NCBI GenBank assembly: GCA_937871715.1
Contig: CALMOE010000014.1
Coordinates: 1-51,592, forward strand
Source: an uncultured Geobacter sp.
Lineage (GTDB): Bacteria > Desulfobacterota > Desulfuromonadia > Geobacterales > DSM-12255
Direction of reading: 5' to 3'
Length of the DNA stretch: 51,592 nt
Shown: positions 1-7,894 of the stretch, one piece after another
Numbering within the stretch: the first letter of the stretch is position 1
How the letters are laid out: each line of letters starts with the position of its first letter
The notes under the pieces: generated by a model
The model's database searches: none
What the model was told of the DNA's origin: nothing
What the model saw: the letters and a program-made list of their open reading frames with translations, nothing else
Program-made: the position numbers and the translations under genes

Positions 1-614
1 ACCTTCTCCTGCAGCCGCTTCTCAAGGGCAACAAGTGAGGTCCTGTGTATAACCAGTTCTCCGACAAGGTTGAGCAGTTCGTCCAGCTTTTCGAAGCTGA
101 CCTTGAGGGTCGAGCTTTTTTGGGTTATGTAGGAGAGCTCCTCCACTTTCGCCTTTGACAGCGCTTTGATCGCGGGCTCTTCCCGTCCGGCTTCAGCACC
201 CTCCATCTCCTGCGAGTAGGAGATCAACTCCAGGGACATCAGCTCGTCACTGAAATCCAGGGTAGTCTTCGGATCCGAGGCAATTCTGGCAAAGCCGCTC
301 CTAAGGGCGGTGACTGCAGAGTAGAAGAGCTCAAAGACACCGCTTGACAGGGGGATCGCGCTTTCCTGAACGCCTTTGAGGAAACTTTCGAGACGATGGA
401 TGTACTGCTGCACCGGGGTAAAACCCATCATCCCCGAATTCCCCTTGAGGGTGTGCAGATTCCCCAGGAGCAGGGTCAGGAGTGCATCATCCATTACCCC
501 CTCGTTCCATCTCTTCTCCAGCTCCATGACTGCTACCTCAACGGCATCCACATGGCCGTTGGCATCATCAAGGTACTCCTCTATCAGTAGCGAAACATCA
601 ATTACACCGTCCAA
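1..614 (-). CDS. cheA: CheA-type histidine kinase, partial (N-terminal ~204 residues only)
   Basis: This gene is cut by the left edge of the window. The visible part begins at a TTG codon preceded by GGAGG seven bases upstream. Residues ~1-110 form an Hpt (P1) phosphotransfer domain with the motif LHTLKGNSG, whose histidine is the expected phosphorylation site. After an acidic linker the sequence enters what looks like the dimerisation (P3) helix, with the motif KLDELLNLVGELV typical of CheA. No separate P2 domain is visible between them. The kinase core and CheW-like regulatory domain would lie off the window. A CheY-like gene sits 71 bases upstream in the same direction, which fits a second chemosensory-type operon distinct from the one at 13.8-29 kb. 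The CheA call rests on the Hpt-P3 arrangement. A hybrid kinase is less likely but not excluded. Confidence 0.85.
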   Translation of the reverse strand, partial: MDGVIDVSLLIEEYLDDANGHVDAVEVAVMELEKRWNEGVMDDALLTLLLGNLHTLKGNSGMMGFTPVQQYIHRLESFLKGVQESAIPLSSGVFELFYSAVTALRSGFARIASDPKTTLDFSDELMSLELISYSQEMEGAEAGREEPAIKALSKAKVEELSYITQKSSTLKVSFEKLDELLNLVGELVIHRTSLVALEKRLQEK

Positions 615-685
615 AGCAGCTACCTCCAGGTATCACTCCAAAACCAGCCACGAAGTAATCTATAAACTGAATAGACACCGTGACC

Positions 686-1057
686 TCAGTTGTTGAATAT
701 TTTATCAATCAGATCGTGCAGTCCCGAAGGGTGAAATGGCTTTTTCAGATATCCTCTGGCTCCGAGTTTAAGCCCCCTGATGGTATCCTCTTCCTTCCCT
801 TCCGTGCTGATTACGATCACCGGGATTCTGGAGACGATTCCCATGGCCGAAGCCTTTTCCAGAAATTGCAGGCCATTCATCACCGGCATGTTTATGTCTA
901 GAAGGATCAGGTCCACGTCCTTGTGCTGCGCCAAAATATCCAGCGCCTCCTGGCCGTTCATGGCATCAACGATGCTGCAGTTGTAGCGGCTCATCACCAG
1001 TCGATACATCTGGTGGATAAGTGACGAATCATCCACCACTAATAGCTTTTTCAACAT
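686..1057 (-). CDS. Single-domain response regulator (CheY-like)
   Basis: A 123-residue stand-alone receiver domain. The acidic pair lies at D9/D10 (VVDDSS), the phospho-acceptor at D54 (LLDINMP), the conserved S/T in the VISTEGK segment and the lysine in KKPF, so all phosphorelay residues are present. I chose the ATG at 1057, which has a GGGGGA tract just upstream. An in-frame TTG four codons earlier would run into that tract. The gene lies just upstream of the partial cheA and is probably its phosphorylation target or part of the same operon. There is no output domain, so it must act by protein-protein contact. Confidence 0.9.
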   Translation of the reverse strand: MLKKLLVVDDSSLIHQMYRLVMSRYNCSIVDAMNGQEALDILAQHKDVDLILLDINMPVMNGLQFLEKASAMGIVSRIPVIVISTEGKEEDTIRGLKLGARGYLKKPFHPSGLHDLIDKIFNN

Positions 1058-1164
1058 ATGTTCCCCCAATTCATGAAACTAGTGACTGTATGTACAAACC
1101 TGACGCTTACACGCAAAGCGAAATGACTCCGGACCATGGCCCATTACCTCGCAAGGCTTTATTC

Positions 1165-1557
1165 CTAACACTGCCTCACCGGGATACCTAGCTTGGCAAC
1201 AGCCTGTAAGAGGGTCGGGATCTCTATCGGCTTGGTGAAATAATGACTTGCTCCGCGTCTGTAGGCCTCGGCCTCAATCTCCGGGGTGCCGAATCCGGTC
1301 ATGATCATAACCTCGGTAGTGAAGCGCTCCTTGATGTAGCTGAGGAGTTCCAGCCCTTCGATGCTGTTGAGACCGGACATGCGGATATCGGCTATCACCA
1401 GGTCAAAATGGCTGCTGGCAAGGGCCTCCTCTGCCTGTTCAATTTCGTTGCAGGCAAGAACCTCGACCCCCTCGTACTTGAGCACGTAGGAGAGAGAAAG
1501 AAGTATTGACTGTTCATCATCCACCAGGAGTATCTTTTTCAACGGCTTGTCTGACAT
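1165..1557 (-). CDS. Single-domain response regulator behind a sigma-54 promoter
   Basis: A receiver of 130 residues: acidic residues D13/D14 (LLVDDEQS), phospho-acceptor D57 (VIADIRM), threonine in MIMTGFG and lysine in FTKPIE. The start is the ATG with an AGGAGG site five bases upstream; a longer reading frame to 1605 lacks a ribosome site. The MTGFG..E...A...GA.HYF.KP pattern is like receivers of NtrC-type regulators, but no AAA+ or DNA-binding domain follows, so this is either a free receiver or a reduced relative. A -24/-12 sigma-54 promoter lies 51-66 bases upstream of the start, and a sigma-54 activator/kinase pair is encoded just upstream on the same strand. It is therefore the likely target gene of that pair. 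Confidence 0.9.
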   Translation of the reverse strand: MSDKPLKKILLVDDEQSILLSLSYVLKYEGVEVLACNEIEQAEEALASSHFDLVIADIRMSGLNSIEGLELLSYIKERFTTEVMIMTGFGTPEIEAEAYRRGASHYFTKPIEIPTLLQAVAKLGIPVRQC

Positions 1558-1607
1558 CTTGCCTCCTATTAGCGGTAGCGCTGGAAATTTGCCGAACGAC
1601 ATCAATT

Positions 1608-1623
1608 AGCAGAAAACGTGCCA
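1608..1623 (-). promoter_or_regulatory. Sigma-54 (-24/-12) promoter of the 1165-1557 regulator gene
   Basis: On the minus strand the site reads TGGCACGTTTTCTGCT. The -24 half matches the TGGCACG consensus at every base, and the GG and GC dinucleotides are exactly twelve bases apart. Only the first base of the -12 half (C for T) departs from TTGC. Transcription would start near 1598, leaving a leader of about 40 bases that contains the AGGAGG site of the downstream gene. Confidence 0.82.
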
Positions 1624-1702
1624 GAAAACACTGAAAGCAACAAGCAAATTAGTCTTAAATTGCAAGCAGTTAACACAAACACCCGTCAAGGAAACCAGAA
1701 GA

Positions 1703-1708
1703 CGTACG
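1703..1708. promoter_or_regulatory. CGTACG palindrome, possible enhancer half-site
   Basis: A six-base palindrome about 105 bases upstream of the predicted sigma-54 start. The same CGTAC(G/A) core recurs three times at 1807-1840. The spacing is suitable for an NtrC-type activator binding site, but no site for this family member is known to me. Confidence 0.3.
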
Positions 1709-1805
1709 ACTTTCGGACAGCAATAAATGCTGCTTTCAGGAATTATTGGGATATGACAGGATAAGAGTGTGTAAATACAGGATAAGTAGCTTGTCAAGGA
1801 AGAGG

Positions 1806-1841
1806 GTGTACGAAAACCGTACGCGTCCTATTTTCGTACAC
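1806..1841. repeat. 11-bp perfect inverted repeat with three CGTAC cores (candidate UAS or terminator)
   Basis: GTGTACGAAAA at 1806-1816 is the exact inverse of TTTTCGTACAC at 1831-1841. A further CGTACG palindrome (1818-1823) lies in the 14-base spacer. The right arm touches the TAG stop of the sigma-54 activator gene. As RNA it could fold into a hairpin, but no U-run follows on either strand, so an intrinsic terminator is not well supported. Its place about 210-240 bases upstream of the sigma-54 promoter fits an upstream activator sequence. The rest of 1558-1840 holds no gene I can support. Confidence 0.5.
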
Positions 1842-3181
1842 TAGGATTTGAGGCGTTTCATCTTCAGGTGGAGGGTGGACCTGCTGATGCCAAGGAGCGA
1901 AGCAGTCCGGCTATGATTGTTGCCAGTGTACTGCAGAGCCAGCCTGATGTGTTCGTCCTCAACATCCTGCAGGGTGGGAAAGGATGATTGTCCGGCTGCA
2001 GGCACCATCAGCCTGGAGCGCCTGAATTCGGTTGGGAGGGAGGCGGAATTGATAATGTTACCCTCGGTGACGATGATCGCCCTTTCCACCACATTTCTCA
2101 GTTCCCGAACGTTCCCGGGCCAACCGTACTGCCTAAGGCTATCGGCACATTCTGCTGCAAAGGACATTGGACCGCGCCCCATCTCCGCAGCCAGCCTGAA
2201 GAGGAAATGATTCGCCAGGAGGAGAACGTCATCTCCCCTCTCCCTGAGCGGCGGTAGGGTTATGGGGAGAACATTTATGCGGAAGTAGAGATCCTCGCGG
2301 AAAAGCCCCTTTTTAACGAGATCACTGATGTTCCTGTTGGTGGCTCCGATGAAGCGGGCATTACTGCTGATATCCTCAACCCCACCCACCCTCCTGAAGG
2401 ACCTGGTATCCAGGACCTTGAGCAGCTTTGCCTGGACCGAGAGTGGCATCTCGGCAAGCTCGTCGAAGAAGATCGTGCCGTTGCCAGCCACTTCGAACAG
2501 CCCCCGCTTGCACCTGGAGGCATCGGTGAAGGCCCCCTTCTCATGGCCGAAAAGTTCCGATTCCAACAGGGATTCGGAGAGCGACGCACTGTTTATCTCC
2601 ACCATGGGCCCGATTACTCCGCTCTGCTCGTGAATTGCCCTGGCTACCAACTCCTTGCCGCTACCCGAATCGCCTGTTATGAGCACTGGAGTTGAGACAT
2701 TCCTGGAGAGTAGTGAGATCAGTCTCTGCACCTTGAGCATCGCAGGGGAATCCCCGATTAGACTGTTCCCACGGACCTCGCCCCCGGCAAGTTGGCGATA
2801 ATGATCACTCTCGTATTTCTGCCGCAGCCTCTCTTCCACCCCGTCGAGAATGATGCACAAATGCTTAATGTCGATGGGTTTGGGGAAGAAATACTCTGCG
2901 CCAAGCTTCATTGCACGGACAGCCTGATCGATCTCCACGTGACCGGTGATCATCATGACGCATGACCCTACTTCGGGGGAGACCAGCAGCGGGAGGAGCG
3001 AATCTCCGCACATGCCTGGAATGTACTGGTCGAGAAAGACGACTTCCGGGAGATGCCTTCTGGCCGCCAACAACCCGGCCTCGCCGGTTGCGGCCTCATA
3101 AACTTCATAACCGCGCCTTCTGAGGAGGTGCCCGAGGGAAATCCTCACCCCCGGTTCGTCGTCAATTATGAGCGCCCTCAC
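1841..3181 (-). CDS. NtrC-family sigma-54-dependent response regulator (GAFTDA variant)
   Basis: 446 residues in the order receiver (1-120), AAA+ sigma-54 interaction domain (~140-365) and Fis-type helix-turn-helix (~405-446). The receiver has D7/D8 and phospho-acceptor D51. The ATPase has Walker A GDSGSGKE (170-177) and Walker B FFDE (238-241). The sigma-54 contact loop reads GAFTDA (216-221) instead of GAFTGA. In the enhancer-binding protein NorR, the equivalent G-to-D change is known to relieve regulatory control, so this loop may alter the signalling requirement. The start is GTG and shares GTGA with the stop of the upstream kinase gene, so the pair is translationally coupled. The kinase is the obvious phosphodonor. 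The nearest candidate target is the sigma-54 promoter at 1608-1623. Confidence 0.95.
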   Translation of the reverse strand: MRALIIDDEPGVRISLGHLLRRRGYEVYEAATGEAGLLAARRHLPEVVFLDQYIPGMCGDSLLPLLVSPEVGSCVMMITGHVEIDQAVRAMKLGAEYFFPKPIDIKHLCIILDGVEERLRQKYESDHYRQLAGGEVRGNSLIGDSPAMLKVQRLISLLSRNVSTPVLITGDSGSGKELVARAIHEQSGVIGPMVEINSASLSESLLESELFGHEKGAFTDASRCKRGLFEVAGNGTIFFDELAEMPLSVQAKLLKVLDTRSFRRVGGVEDISSNARFIGATNRNISDLVKKGLFREDLYFRINVLPITLPPLRERGDDVLLLANHFLFRLAAEMGRGPMSFAAECADSLRQYGWPGNVRELRNVVERAIIVTEGNIINSASLPTEFRRSRLMVPAAGQSSFPTLQDVEDEHIRLALQYTGNNHSRTASLLGISRSTLHLKMKRLKS

Positions 3182-5649
3182 GCCCCCTCCGAAAACAGCG
3201 GAAGACGCACGACAAATGTGGCCCCACCTGCTTCGTTGTTTTGGGCGGAGAGCTCTCCATCATGGGCATCGATGATGTTGCGTGATATGGAGAGCCCAAG
3301 CCCGGTGCCGTTCTTCTTCGTAGTGTAGAAAACATCGAAAATGGAGTCCATGTCCGTCTCCGCTATGCCGCTGCCGTTGTCGGCAACACTGATCACCACG
3401 TACATGCCATCTACGGTTGTGGACAACAGAACCCTCCCCCCATTGCCACAGGCATCTACACCGTTTTGCAGCAGGTTAAGCAGTACCTGTTCCAGCTTCT
3501 CCGGATCGGCATGCACGAAAATCTCACCGATCATTTCGTCCGGAGCGATTTCCACACCCTTTTCACTGGCTCTGCCGCTCGCAAGCCTCATGGAATCGTT
3601 CACAACTTTGACCAGATTGACTCTCCTCTTGCTGAGGCGAACCTCCCTGGTGGTGGCAAGGAGTTCATCGACAAGATTGTTCAGTCTGCGGGCCTCATTG
3701 AGGAGTGAATCCATGAGCAGCTGCTGGTCGCTGCTTAGCTCCAGCTCCATGTTAAGGATCTGACCGGCTGAGGTCATGCCGAAGAGGGGGTTGCGCATCT
3801 CGTGTGCAACCCTGGCGACCACCTCCCCCATGGCTGACAGGCGCTGCTTCTGGCGGATCTCGTTGCGAATCCTGACTATCTCTGTCAAATCCTTGAAGGT
3901 AATGACCACCCCTTTGGGGATGTTTCTGGAATCGGTGAGATGAAAATAGTTGAAACCGATGATGAGCCGTTTGCCGCAAAATGAGACGATCATCTCATCA
4001 GTTTTCTTCTCATCCGCCTCCAGCAGATGCCCATGAAGTTCGGGGCAGATACTTCCAAAATTCCTGCCCAAAAGCTGATCCGGGTCACTCTGGCAAATAT
4101 CTGCAGCATAGGGGTTGATCATTGAGATGCACATATCCCGGCCAAGGACTATGATGCCGCTCTGCATACTGGTAATGACCGATTCGACGAATGCATTGCG
4201 GTCGGCCACCATGTTATAGGCCCTAGCCAGCTGCTCCTCATGAAGAAGCTGTGCGGAGATATCCCTGATGACGCAGACATGAAGCTCCCTGCCAGAACCA
4301 TCCTCGAAAACAATTGGCGAGGCAGAGAGTTCGCACGGGAAAACGATTCCATTCTTCTTCTTCATGGACAGCTTGCCGTTGTAACTCCCCCTGGCCGAAA
4401 AACCATCCACCATTTCGCCAGATATCCGTGCCTCGGTCTCCGGAGAAACATGCAGAAGAGGGAATTGGGCACCCAGCAGTTCGTCCATTGAGTAGGCGAA
4501 CATTCTGGCCGCGGCAGGGTTCAGATCCTTAATCTCCATGGTGGATGTATCAACAACAATCACCGCCTCAATCAGGCTGTTGATCGTCTTGTGCAGCAGG
4601 TCATTTGCCCCGAGCACCTCTGTCTCGGCACGCTTTCGATCGGATATATCCCTTGTGCTGCCGACCATTGACCTGATTCTATTGTCATCGCAGGAAAAGA
4701 GGGTGGCGTTCATTTCACCCCAGAATCTGGAGCCGTCCTTCTTAATGAACTCCATCTCAAGGATAAAATGTACCCCTTTCCCTGCTGCAACACCATCAGC
4801 CGGGACAAGGATTCCGATGGCATCCAACAGTTCTGCCCGGGATTTGTCAGTAAGCAGATATACAAACGGCTTCCCTATCAACTCTTTGGCATTGTAAGCG
4901 AACATAGCCGAGACTGAAGCGCTGACAAATGCATAACAGAGGTTTTCGTCCAGTTCCCAGACAACCTCGTTGAGATTATCCGCAAGAAATTGATAACGCC
5001 CTTCACTGGCGATCAGAGCCAGTTCCGTGCTTTTGATTTCACTTATGTCAACCATGAGCCCGCGAAGCCCCGTGACCTCACCGTCATTGACTACCAGCGT
5101 CACCAGATCGCGCAGCCAGACCACCCGGCCATCGGCGGCAAGCATCCGGTATTCGAAAACGTGATCACGCTGCTCCCTGATGGCTGAAAGGCAGTAGTCG
5201 ATCGCCCACTCCCGGTCATCGGGATGGAGGTGATCTGCCCAGAAGGTGGGGGATTCGATCCAACTTAGTTGCGGATAGCCGAGGATATCTTCTGACTTCT
5301 TGCTGACGAAAGTAACGGCAAAGGTCCGGGGATCAGCCTCCCAGACTATCCCCTCTATGGAATCAATTAGCTGGCGGTAGCGTGTCTTGCTAGAGCGGAG
5401 GGCGTTTTCGGTTTCTAACCGTTCCCTGATCTGACGATGAAGAGAAGAGGCAACCAGGTAGTAGAGTGCTGGGATGAGAAACAGGACAAGCAGGAGGGAG
5501 TCGATGAAAACAACTGAGACTGGCGGCATAATGTAACCGATCCTGCCAAGCAGCAGCATGACAAGAACTTCCGCAAGAGCGGTTACAAGCATCAGCGTGA
5601 GCAAGACACGCAGCGGACTGTCGCGCCACCTATTCAAAACCATCCTCAC
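3178..5649 (-). CDS. Membrane-anchored histidine kinase with four PAS domains
   Basis: About 823 residues. Two hydrophobic segments (~14-34 and ~46-66) with a very short loop between them anchor the protein, so it has almost no periplasmic sensor. Four PAS domains follow (~91-215, 217-345, 350-475, 480-590), the first two ending in PAC-like sections. The HisKA H-box is VAHEMRNPL with phospho-acceptor H616. The ATP-binding domain shows the N-box near 725, the G1 box (ADNGSGI) near 757 and GTGLGLSI near 781. Sensing is therefore probably cytoplasmic through the PAS domains; whether any binds haem, flavin or a metabolite cannot be read from sequence. I placed the start at GTG 5649, which has GGAG seven bases upstream; a TTG ten codons earlier lacks a site, and an ATG two codons later is also possible. 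It is coupled to the downstream sigma-54 activator by a four-base overlap. Confidence 0.93.
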   Translation of the reverse strand: MRMVLNRWRDSPLRVLLTLMLVTALAEVLVMLLLGRIGYIMPPVSVVFIDSLLLVLFLIPALYYLVASSLHRQIRERLETENALRSSKTRYRQLIDSIEGIVWEADPRTFAVTFVSKKSEDILGYPQLSWIESPTFWADHLHPDDREWAIDYCLSAIREQRDHVFEYRMLAADGRVVWLRDLVTLVVNDGEVTGLRGLMVDISEIKSTELALIASEGRYQFLADNLNEVVWELDENLCYAFVSASVSAMFAYNAKELIGKPFVYLLTDKSRAELLDAIGILVPADGVAAGKGVHFILEMEFIKKDGSRFWGEMNATLFSCDDNRIRSMVGSTRDISDRKRAETEVLGANDLLHKTINSLIEAVIVVDTSTMEIKDLNPAAARMFAYSMDELLGAQFPLLHVSPETEARISGEMVDGFSARGSYNGKLSMKKKNGIVFPCELSASPIVFEDGSGRELHVCVIRDISAQLLHEEQLARAYNMVADRNAFVESVITSMQSGIIVLGRDMCISMINPYAADICQSDPDQLLGRNFGSICPELHGHLLEADEKKTDEMIVSFCGKRLIIGFNYFHLTDSRNIPKGVVITFKDLTEIVRIRNEIRQKQRLSAMGEVVARVAHEMRNPLFGMTSAGQILNMELELSSDQQLLMDSLLNEARRLNNLVDELLATTREVRLSKRRVNLVKVVNDSMRLASGRASEKGVEIAPDEMIGEIFVHADPEKLEQVLLNLLQNGVDACGNGGRVLLSTTVDGMYVVISVADNGSGIAETDMDSIFDVFYTTKKNGTGLGLSISRNIIDAHDGELSAQNNEAGGATFVVRLPLFSEGA

Positions 5650-5766
5650 CGAACCACTCCAATTGCGCTGTAAATACAATCAAGCGAATCATATATACAA
5701 AAACCGCAACAAAATAAAGTGAATTCGCTAATAATAGCCCATGTATCAAAATCGGTTAAATTGATG

Positions 5767-6081
5767 TCACTTCTTGTGACACCCCTTGCAGGAGACAGGC
5801 CCCTTCTCGTACAGGTCGTGACATGGGATGCACAACTTGTGGGCAGCTGTCTCCCCCCAGTTTGGTATCTTGCCACTTTTCTTGTCGTGGCACTCCCAGC
5901 AGTTGTTATTGCTCAGCTTCTGGTGCTTATGGTGAGAAAAGGCGATTGTCTTCGTACCCATCTTGAACTGAATGGTTTTGGGACCTATGTCGGCTGGCGT
6001 TGCGGCAAAGGCGGACGTGCCCAGCAGCAATACCGAAAAGACAGACATAGCAGTATGACGGGAAACGACTCTATTTAGCAT
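5767..6081 (-). CDS. Small periplasmic triheme c-type cytochrome (c7-like)
   Basis: 104 residues with a signal peptide (~1-26, cleavage after AFA). Three haem attachment motifs follow: CWECH (61-65), CIPCH (84-88) and CKGCH (98-102). The AFSHHKH segment at 48-53 supplies extra histidines that could be axial ligands, as in cytochrome c7/PpcA-type proteins. Size and haem count match the periplasmic electron shuttles of Geobacter, although the spacing of the motifs places it in the broader c7-like family rather than clearly with PpcA itself. The start is the ATG with AGGAG seven bases upstream. The neighbouring PAS kinase is downstream and an aminopeptidase upstream, so no operon partner defines its role. 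Confidence 0.9.
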   Translation of the reverse strand: MLNRVVSRHTAMSVFSVLLLGTSAFAATPADIGPKTIQFKMGTKTIAFSHHKHQKLSNNNCWECHDKKSGKIPNWGETAAHKLCIPCHDLYEKGPVSCKGCHKK

Positions 6082-6199
6082 AACATTTCTCCTCTCTTGG
6101 CTAATCCGTTCATGCAGAGATCGTGACAAGAATCAACACAAACGAAAATATCTACATATCGAACCAACTGATATTGATGGGCCAGCAACATTGCCAGCA

Positions 6200-7270
6200 T
6201 CAAACCGGAACAAACATCTCCTTGTTCTTGATTCTTGCAAGGAGTGCCACAATCAGCTTTACGGCGTTGTCCAGGTCTGACAGAGACAGCACCTCTACCG
6301 GCGAGTGCATGTAACGCAGGGGTATCTTGACAAGTGCCGTGGCAACCCCCCCACGGGAGATCTGCATTACGTTGGCATCGGTGCCGGTAGCACGTGGTAT
6401 GCCGGTGAACTGCACCGGGATACCATCTTCTTCGGCGGCCTGAACGAGGAGATCAAAAAGCACTGGGTTCACATTAGCACCGCGGGGTATGATAGGCCCC
6501 TTGCCAACTGCCACGTCGCCATTATGCTTTCTCTCCACGTCTGGCTGGTCAGTGGCGAAGTCAACCTCAACGCATATGCCTATATCCGGGTTCACGTTGT
6601 AGCTGCTGGTCACCCCCCCCCTGAGACCTATCTCCTCCTGCACCGATGAGACACCGTAAAGGTCAACGCCGAGTGGCGCGCCTAGCTCTGCCACCTTGCG
6701 CAGCACCTCGGCGACTACAAAACTCCCCGCCTTGTCGTCGAAACCGCGCGCCGTAACCCTGTCCCCCTGCAGCCTCTGAAGTTCCGCAGCGAAGGTTACC
6801 GGATCGCCGACCCGCACCAGTTGCTCAGCCTCTTTTCTGTCTGCTACGCCGATATCGATGTACTGTGCATCCAGCTTAACCACTGCATCGCGATCCTTGG
6901 GTTCGAGGAGATGAATCGGCTTCCTGCCGATAACCCCTGGGACAGAACCACCCCTGCCATGGACATTAACCCTTAAACCGGGGGTGAGATGGGGGTCAAC
7001 CCCGCCGATTGCCCCGAACCATATAAAACCCTTGTCATCTATGTATTTTACCTGCAGACCTATCTCATCGGAGTGCCCCACGAGCATTACGCGGGGAGTG
7101 GTCTCACCTACCCCTTCGATCCTGCCGTAGACGCTCCCCATGACATCGGTCTCAACCTTGGCAAAAGGCTCTATATAGCCGCGAAACAGCCTTTGAGCCG
7201 GCTGTTCGTAGCCCGAGGGGCTCGGCGCAGCCACCAGAGCCGACAAGAAAGCAAATGACTCATCCCTCAC
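6200..7270 (-). CDS. M42-family metallo-aminopeptidase
   Basis: 356 residues, the usual length for M42 enzymes (glutamyl/deblocking aminopeptidase and FrvX-like proteins). These are cytosolic, form large tetrahedral particles and trim peptides with two metal ions. The expected metal and catalytic residues are visible: H66 (GHSDEIG), D178/D179 (FDDKAG), E212/E213 (QEEIG), D237 (VEVDFATD) and H322 (YMHSPVE). The start is GTG at 7270 with a good GGAGG site five bases upstream; reading further upstream is not supported. It lies downstream of the DUF151 and miaB genes in the same direction, with a gap of 94 bases. Substrate preference cannot be told from sequence. Confidence 0.92.
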   Translation of the reverse strand: MRDESFAFLSALVAAPSPSGYEQPAQRLFRGYIEPFAKVETDVMGSVYGRIEGVGETTPRVMLVGHSDEIGLQVKYIDDKGFIWFGAIGGVDPHLTPGLRVNVHGRGGSVPGVIGRKPIHLLEPKDRDAVVKLDAQYIDIGVADRKEAEQLVRVGDPVTFAAELQRLQGDRVTARGFDDKAGSFVVAEVLRKVAELGAPLGVDLYGVSSVQEEIGLRGGVTSSYNVNPDIGICVEVDFATDQPDVERKHNGDVAVGKGPIIPRGANVNPVLFDLLVQAAEEDGIPVQFTGIPRATGTDANVMQISRGGVATALVKIPLRYMHSPVEVLSLSDLDNAVKLIVALLARIKNKEMFVPV

Positions 7271-7364
7271 AAAAACCTCCTTTTTCCTTCTACCAGACAC
7301 CTATTGTAACAAGAGTTGAAGCTTTGACAATCTGCACAAGAGCAGCAGGTTGTGCATGGGAAGA

Positions 7365-7889
7365 TCACATCGGATACTTGCCCATATCCTCGGGTCTGAG
7401 CCTCTCAAGCAACGCAAGCATCTGTCCCTCGTCAGCCAGCCTGGTCTCGGCAGAGCCGCTTTTATCAACCATTTCGGAGGTGGCTATGGCCTCGTCGGAA
7501 ATTCCGATAGGCAACTTGTACCTTATTGCCGTCAACAAGGCAGTTACCAGGCCTACGCTCACCAACACATCATCTCCTCCGGAACTGAGGCAGACGCTTA
7601 CGTCATACCCCTGACCGGCAACACCATCGACTCGGATCTCCCTGATCCTTAGCCCCATGGTCTCAAGGAGTGAATCCAGGAGCTCATCCCCACCCGGCCT
7701 ACCGGAAAGCCTGGCAGAAACCAGATCCGCAGTAACGGTAAGGACATCACTCACATCCAGCCAGAGGGGTACTGTGCTCTCACCCTGTGCATCCTTGAAA
7801 AGCGCCAAAGGCTGCTGTGCGTCTACCGTGAAACCTACAAGATTGAGCTGCCGGTACTCTTTCCTGACATCAACATCCGCTTCTTTCAT
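7365..7889 (-). CDS. DUF151 / bifunctional nuclease-family protein
   Basis: 174 residues. The central part has the pattern of the DUF151 (BFN) family: a strand with VPLWLDVSD, a helix, then RPGGDELLDSLLETMG and a second strand set. The C-terminal ~40 residues resemble a short UVR/UvrB-like helical tail seen in some members. Members in plants and archaea have been described as having DNase/RNase activity, but the bacterial role is unsettled. The start ATG is five bases after the miaB stop, so the two are cotranscribed and probably coupled. There are no catalytic residues I can name with confidence. Confidence 0.75.
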   Translation of the reverse strand: MKEADVDVRKEYRQLNLVGFTVDAQQPLALFKDAQGESTVPLWLDVSDVLTVTADLVSARLSGRPGGDELLDSLLETMGLRIREIRVDGVAGQGYDVSVCLSSGGDDVLVSVGLVTALLTAIRYKLPIGISDEAIATSEMVDKSGSAETRLADEGQMLALLERLRPEDMGKYPM

Positions 7890-7894
7890 GACCG

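Noticed and set aside
1058-1164. Small inverted repeat (CGCTT/AAGCG) between the two left-hand regulator genes
   Set aside because: A five-base stem without a T-run is too weak to call a terminator.
1606-1797. 63-codon minus-strand open frame upstream of the sigma-54 promoter
   Set aside because: It covers the promoter and putative enhancer region, has no ribosome site and a composition unlike a protein (many C, hydrophobic runs).
6082-6199. Possible GEMM (cyclic dinucleotide) riboswitch upstream of the triheme cytochrome
   Set aside because: Such riboswitches precede some Geobacter cytochrome genes, but I could not find the GEMM core or its tetraloop in this leader, and the 27-haem gene has only 26 bases upstream.
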